From Dendrolimus kikuchii (Eukaryota; Arthropoda; Insecta; Lepidoptera; Lasiocampidae): a DNA stretch of 64,000 nt. Location: assembly GCA_019925095.2 (NCBI GenBank), contig CM034406.1, positions 8,125,388 through 8,189,387 on the forward strand, read 5' to 3'. A program made the translations under genes and the position numbers. The notes below the pieces were generated by a model. It saw nothing but the letters and a program-made list of their open reading frames with translations, was not told the DNA's origin and did not search any database. Positions 58,649 to 64,000 of this stretch are shown in pieces (within the stretch, counting starts at the first letter, position 1; every line of letters starts with the position of its first letter).

Positions 58649-59542
58649 CTCAATTCCATTAGCAGTAATATTAAATTTACTATGGAACTAGAGGCAAATA
58701 ATAAATTAGCTTTTCTGGATGTGCTCATCCTAAGGAACCCTGACAATACTCTTGGTCATACGGTGTATAGGAAACCTACCCATACAGATAAATACCTTAA
58801 TGGTTCGTCTCACCACCATCCTAGTCAGTTAGCTACCGTGGGCAAATCTTTGTTTCAGAGAGCACGGAAAATTTGTGACGAGAACCACATAGCTGGAGAG
58901 CTTCAGCATGTCAAGCGAGTTCTACAACGCAATCAGCTGAAGACTCCACACCAACGTCACAAAGGCCCCAAACCACCTTCAGTTGAGCGGTGCCCTGCTA
59001 CCCTACCCTACATCAAGGGGGTCACAGACAGAATTGGTCACATCCTCAGGCGAGCTTCAATCAAAACATATTTCAAGCCGCAGAAAAAGATTACCCAATT
59101 TCTGAGACCTGTGAAATGCAATATCCCACTCCAGGATGCAGGGGTTTACAAGCTTGATTGTGAGTGTGGATTGTCATACATTGGGCAAACAAAGAGGAGC
59201 ATAAAAACACGAGTAAAAGAACACATTGCTGACATGAAACACACAAGGTCTACGAAGTCTGCGATCAGTGAACACACGCTGGATAAACCCAACCACTACA
59301 TCAGATTCGATAACCCACAAATCCTCGCGAAAGAGAATCGTTTCATACCTAGAATGATGCGTGAGGCTATTGAAATCAAAAAACACCCAAATTTCAATAG
59401 AGAAGATGGTTGGCAAGTACCACCTGTTTGGGATCCAATTATCAAAACTATTAAGACCCAAACCCAGCAAAAACCAGCTGCCAGACCTCAAGACACTGTG
59501 AGCTCTTTCTGCGTACAACGGAACACAAACCAACTTGACTGA
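58622..59542 (+). CDS. Penelope GIY-YIG endonuclease part, right copy
   Basis: 306 aa. From residue 9 ('HLNSISSNIKF') on, it is identical to the left copy through the C-terminus, including the GIY-YIG motifs. The first eight residues ('MVVEAVVP') come from reading antisense across the junction and are not Penelope protein. The YVDD active site is absent because this copy starts 3' of it. Both copies kept an undamaged frame, which suggests a recent origin of the inverted structure. Confidence 0.82.
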   Translation: MVVEAVVPHLNSISSNIKFTMELEANNKLAFLDVLILRNPDNTLGHTVYRKPTHTDKYLNGSSHHHPSQLATVGKSLFQRARKICDENHIAGELQHVKRVLQRNQLKTPHQRHKGPKPPSVERCPATLPYIKGVTDRIGHILRRASIKTYFKPQKKITQFLRPVKCNIPLQDAGVYKLDCECGLSYIGQTKRSIKTRVKEHIADMKHTRSTKSAISEHTLDKPNHYIRFDNPQILAKENRFIPRMMREAIEIKKHPNFNREDGWQVPPVWDPIIKTIKTQTQQKPAARPQDTVSSFCVQRNTNQLD

Positions 59543-59802
59543 TAATTACTTTTATTTTTCCTTCCACCCATTTTAATATTATATAAAATTATTAGAGCTA
59601 GGCATGTTTGCTGAAGAGTTTCTTGCGCCGCTTCTTCTCTTCAAGCCATAACATGTTGCGAAGCGGTAGTAAATTAGATTAGGCTCCCATAGATTAAATA
59701 ATAACCATAAACAAAATTAAAAATTAAATAATTAAAATTAATAACTTGGCGGTAGGCTAAATAAAACTTTAACAATACTCGTTGACACTTGACATCTTTG
59801 TC

Positions 59803-59844
59803 TTCCGTGATCACGGCCACTGAAAAGTGGCCGAAACGTCGGAA
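59803..59844 (+). ncRNA. Hammerhead-ribozyme-like motif (right arm)
   Basis: UUCC (59803-59806), GUGAUCA (59807-59813), one C, stem II GGCCAC / GUGGCC with loop UGAAAA, GAAA (59833-59836), C, GUC (59838-59840), GGAA pairing back to UUCC. Hammerheads are known in Penelope termini. The core box is expected to be CUGAUGA. Here the two changes (C3 to G, G8 to C) would keep the C3-G8 pair as G3-C8. The extra C before stem II is a caveat. Confidence 0.55.
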
Positions 59845-60353
59845 AAACCAAAATCAAATAAAATTACCGCGCTTAAAACCGTTAAAACGTAGTTTTATTA
59901 TTTAAATAAATAGTTAACTTTCGAAACTGGTGAGTTAACTTCTTACATTCTTGAACAGAAATTTTCCAGATAATAAGTTGTTGATTAAGTGCATTTCTGC
60001 CCGAACGATGATAAGGACTTATTCGCAAGTTATTTAACTACTCACTAATGCAGATGTATATAAGGCTATGGATGTATATAAGAGCCAGCAAAATGCATGT
60101 GAAGTTAATTGTTCGTCATATTTGAAACTGTACTGCAGATGCACCTCAGGTTTCGCTAGTTTTTGGTTTTTAAAATTTTTAATTTTTAATCTGTCTCAAA
60201 TGACTGAGCGGATATCAATAAATATTGGAATTGTTTCTAATCTATATCTATCTAATATATATCTATATTTAATATATATCTATATCTTGTAGGGTTCTAA
60301 GGATTGAGGATATTAATATAAAGTTCAAGTTTATAATCTACTTACCTAAGGTT

Positions 60354-60493
60354 AGTATTTTCTTAAGTGTCGCGACTAGTACACATAATACTTTGTCTTC
60401 CGTGATGACGGCTATCGAAAAGTGACCGAAACATCGGAATAAATATCAAATAAAATACCGCTCTTAAAACCGTAAAAACGTAGTTTTATTATA
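60354..60493. mobile_element. Small Penelope-like insertion remnant
   Basis: Left part 'attttcttaagtgtcgcgac' is the long terminal end in minus sense. It is directly followed by the plus-sense terminal segment with a hammerhead-like motif ('cgtgatgacggctatcg') and 'cgtagttttattat'. So opposite orientations abut again, with even more lost than at 45.6 kb. Confidence 0.65.
60400..60441 (+). ncRNA. Hammerhead-like motif, diverged copy
   Basis: Box 1 is GUGAUGA here and the cleavage triplet AUC. Stem II pairs poorly ('ggctat' against 'gtgacc'). Position 3 is G and position 8 is G, so the 3-8 pair is lost; probably inactive. Confidence 0.4.
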
Positions 60494-63400
60494 TGTTGGT
60501 TATGTTAGAGAGAGGAAACGTCTGAAATTAATAATTTTCAAACGATAAATTAGTTATTACAAATATTGATTGCTTTATAAAATAAAGCCAGTTATCATAG
60601 AATAAAGTTTTGCAACGAAATAAGGCCTTGTGATGAAAACATTGATTACAGTGGCTCCACACAGCAGATGGTATATTACCACGTTCTACTACCATTTTGT
60701 AATAATGTAATTTTTATAGCCGCTAATAACAGATACATGTGAACGATTATAGTCATTTTGTTTAATATACTTTTAGGCCCGTTTTCTAGAACCATATTCA
60801 TGAGCATAGCGACGATTGAAATGATAAATAATCCGTCGGAATTAAAAAGCATTTTTGAAAACTCGACTTATAAGGCGATGTGATATTTGTCTAAACTTTA
60901 GAGTTAGATTAAATAGGTACAGGTACTTTATATGTCGATTTTGTCTGTATCAGCCAATTCGATGCCTGACTACAGTAATTGATTTTTCAAAAATCAAATA
61001 TTATGTACCCCTTTATTGTTCATCAAAATCGGCGTCATCGATTGAGTATTTATCACTAGTATACCCTATAATTTTGGATTTTGTCACAGAGGTCCACTTG
61101 AAAAAATCACTCTGTGTAACACCATACACTAACATAAAAATAACGGAGTAATTTATACACACAAACGACGGACAAAAAAATGCTCTGGTGTGAAAAGCAT
61201 GTTTTCCGTACGCTTAATGTGGTATCTAGCTATTTATAGTGTATTATTAAATTCTAGCATAAATCCAGCACCGCTCGACCACGTTCGCTATCAGCCGTGT
61301 ACATCCTTTTCTCTGTAGAACCAGCCCAAGCATCACGTACATACTCGTAGCTAACTCCCACAGTAATCTGCCAACACTATAATTTGAGATATTGCGCCCG
61401 CGCCGCCGTCCGCCGTCCGATGCGGTAGCTTGATTAAAAATTGGATAAAATTGGTTATGGATAGCACAAAATGGATGCATTTTCTCGGTTACATTGCGAG
61501 TATTTGTGGGAAACTAACTATTGGGAATGATAGGTTTGAGATTACGTTGAGCAATGTTGCTATGTTTAAGCTCTTGTTGTAAGATTTACTCTCAGAGATC
61601 TAAAAGGATGATGATACGCATATAGACCAACACAAATAGGTAGCCCGAGCCCTCAGCTCTGAGAGTGAAGCCGGCTAAATGAAGCCGATTTTGGAATAGG
61701 AAGCCGATCGACGATTTAAAATATTATTCAAGCATCAAGTGAAAGATTTATTAAGAATCAATTACCATCCTAGGGTTAGTTTCCTACTTTTTCTTTCCCA
61801 TTTCGTGCAGTTTTCAGCATCTCTTACCTTGAAAATTTTATGAAAACTACAGTTAAAAACCTTGACCACAACTATAATTTGAATCCCCGCGTTATAAATA
61901 TTGGTCAAATAGAATAGTCAGTCGAATCCGTCTTTGAAAAGAAGAATAGCAATAGTGATACAGATAAAACTGACAATGACGGGAGCTTTTGGCGGGAACT
62001 GAAAGAGGACGTTGTATAGTTTTATTGTCTGAAAATTTGTAAACTTACTTTATAATAAACAATAGTTGTAGGATTGATTGGTGTCAGTCGAAGCCCTGCA
62101 ATTCGGCTGACCTTAATTGAATACTTAATACATCAGAAGAGGCTGTCCTAGAGGAATTATATTCCTTTACCTGCCTTTGTAGCGAATTGTACCACTCCTG
62201 CATGGTTTTAGTGACTACCAACAAGTAATCTGAACTACAAATATTCCGAGAAGAGATTTTGCGCTATCTGAATTTCAATGCGATGTTAAAAGTAATAAAT
62301 AGGACTGGTTGCCATATTATTGCAATTCTCGGAGCATTAAATACTTTAAGCGAGACTAAACGCTTCCGATTACTGCACTTGCGTATATAATCGATGGGTC
62401 CACGACACGTGGTGTTGAAAATTATACGCGCATTTTCTGTCGCATTACTTCGAGAGTGCGGAAGAATAAGCAACTTATTTATTGTAATGCAAGCCAGATT
62501 GTTTGGCAGGCGAACATAATATGTTCGATGCAGTTCTATTTTCAAAAAAAGAAAGGTTTTTGTTTAATATGAACAGTAGTTGTAGGACATTGATTATTTT
62601 ATGTAAGTAATTCGTGAAATAAATATTTTTAGATATGTAAGTTTGTATAAATAATAAAACATGATTTTTAGAATAGGCAGAAAAATTCTGTCCGTCTAGT
62701 CCATTGGTGTTAGTCAAAGACTTATAAAGATCCGGCTTTTGTTTGGTGGCCAGTTACTTTGGAGATTATTTTGTAATTTAAATATTTCTGAATACTTGAC
62801 AGTGTCTAGAAACCACAATAACAACAAACCACTCGAGGCCATATTAAAAAAAAAACAAGGAAGAAATAACTTCTTTGTTTAAAAAAATTCGTATACATAC
62901 ATATAATATATATCTATATGACGTCCGTACACTACGTCTAACTATTCACAATCTATATTTTTAAAAGTTGTCCAAAGCTATAAAGTTAAAAAAAACCATT
63001 AAGATGTTATCATTGTCACATAATATTATGATCTGTCATCTTTATGTCATTCGCTTTTGATTTGTTTGTCTTCAAGAAATAAATGGATTTCTTGACAAAT
63101 AGCAATTTTCACTTTAATAAATCCCGAAAAAATCTCTTTTATCAAAATATCGAACAGAAGTGTCATATAATAATCAACATACAAACATAATACAAGTATA
63201 AAACAATGCTATTATGTTAAAAAAACAATTAAACACAATGACTATTAAGTTAAACAAAAACTAAATGATTCGAAACCGCTATTTTCACCGCGGATGCTCC
63301 TCGACACCGCCCAAACACTTCCTGCGAATAACTTCCGGCCGATGATTATCGTTTAAATTGCTTACTATTATATTATTATACAACCTGCGTGGTCAGGCCT

Positions 63401-63639
63401 CATTGGGTTCATGTTTTTAATCAGCTATTATTATTTTATCTTTAAACGAATTTTTTAAATAATATTTGTTGAAGTTTTCTCCCAGGAACTGTAGGATGAT
63501 ATGCTTTACGGGGTTTTTTTAAATAAAAATGTATAATATTACTTTAAAATGAACAAGAGTACAAAAAATAAATAAAAAAAATAGTTGTATATCTTGTTTT
63601 TTCTTACAAAATAAATTTTTGGATAACATTTTAGTTAAA
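60494..63639. other. AT-rich spacer with dispersed repeats
   Basis: No gene. 60975-61130 is a family C copy. 61985-62090 and 62515-62610 carry the 'gttgtaggat' blocks also found in the Helitron-like element at 51819. 61380-61440 is a GC-rich patch ('gcgcccgcgccgccgtccgc') in a 77-codon minus frame of no known family. Confidence 0.4.
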
Positions 63640-63793
63640 GGTGATGTCAGGAGCCTTAAGAACAGACGAGCTTGCATGACAAAAGTTATGAATGTCAAAG
63701 AGGCAAGTGAGGTGTGTAAGAATAAGCCTAAATGGCACTCTGTTGTTCATGCCTACCCCGCAAGGGAACTGGCGTGAATGTCTGTATGTATGT
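63640..63793 (+). mobile_element. LINE family E, 154-bp 5'-truncated copy with 12-bp TSD
   Basis: Flanked by 'attttagttaaa' at 63628-63639 and 63794-63805. The surrounding sequence, with the insert and one repeat removed, aligns with 32595-32685 ('taaatttttggataaaattt'), which serves as an empty-site relative. It ends in a (TATG)n-type tail. Confidence 0.85.
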
Positions 63794-64000
63794 ATTTTAG
63801 TTAAAATGTGTCTTTAGAAGATTAATATAAAACACTTTCTACTGTATAATTTAACTTTAGATATGTATACTTAGGTTAATATACTGAGGTCCAAATATCG
63901 CTTACGATAAAATCGCAGTAAAGGCTCGATATATATTAGGTAGTTTCTCTATTTTTAGATTTTTATATTGTGGTGTAAATTGTATAAATATTTACCTAGC

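Larger units (their letters stand above)
57161..59900. mobile_element. Penelope-like element, fold-back dimer with 12-bp TSD
   Basis: Left arm 57192-58447 and right arm 58646-59901 are inverted copies, 1,256 bp each, with a 198-bp spacer. Matching coordinates sum to 117093 at the outer ends, the inner ends and the ORF stops, so there is no net indel. The only difference I noticed is near 57353 versus 59740. 'tttaaataaata' at 57149-57160 and 59901-59912 flanks the whole structure. The left end has 31 bp more ('atattttcttaagttttcgc..') than the right. Each arm carries the Penelope 3' coding part (GIY-YIG) and a hammerhead-like motif near its outer end. The spacer carries the rest of the left copy (RT motif YVDD). 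Confidence 0.88.

Noticed and set aside
1..64000. CRISPR array, bacterial operons or terminators
   Set aside because: No regularly spaced direct repeats with unique spacers; gene structure is eukaryotic with GT..AG introns.

Overview
The window looks like nuclear DNA from an insect, most likely a moth or butterfly. It is AT-rich. It has spliced genes with GT..AG introns and short TATA-proximal promoters. The rest is packed with repeats of kinds I know from lepidopteran genomes: a tRNA-derived SINE, Helitron-like elements inserted between A and T, RTE- and Jockey-type LINE remnants, a DD37D mariner, BEL/Pao and Penelope. I cannot name the species.

Layout. 0-3 kb: repeat fragments and AT-rich spacer. 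3.07-8.13 kb: a BEL/Pao LTR retrotransposon with two long ORFs; its first ORF carries an apparent in-frame internal deletion that removed the zinc knuckle and protease. 8.1-20.7 kb: no host gene seen, but a hAT-like element, a 0.94-kb element with terminal inverted repeats, microsatellites and many dispersed repeat copies. 20.9-35.9 kb: the only host genes I can support, four tandem paralogues on the + strand (216, 242, 396 and 239 aa by my splicing). Each has a signal peptide and a small secreted domain that is lipocalin-like in layout. They share intron positions and phases (0, 1, 0), and three have a clear TATA box. 36-57 kb: again no host gene; a DD37D mariner pseudogene, LINE, SINE and Helitron copies, and AT-rich spacer. 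57.1-59.9 kb: a Penelope-like element forming a 1,256-bp near-perfect inverted repeat around a 198-bp spacer, with 12-bp target-site duplications outside. Smaller Penelope copies with a comparable inverted layout lie at 45.6 and 60.4 kb. 60.5-64 kb: AT-rich spacer with dispersed repeats and a 5'-truncated LINE.

How it fits together. The four paralogues appear to be one gene family expanded by tandem duplication and then invaded by transposons in introns and intergenic spacers. Their exons appear open and spliceable. The protein family is not one I can name; 'lipocalin-like' is an inference from the N-terminal Cys/Trp motif, size, signal peptide and beta-rich pattern.

The most unusual signals are the paralogue cluster (especially the third gene, with a roughly 180-residue Cys-free N-terminal extension), the fold-back structure shared by the Penelope insertions, and hammerhead-ribozyme-like motifs in the Penelope termini whose core shows a C3/G8 to G3/C8 swap.
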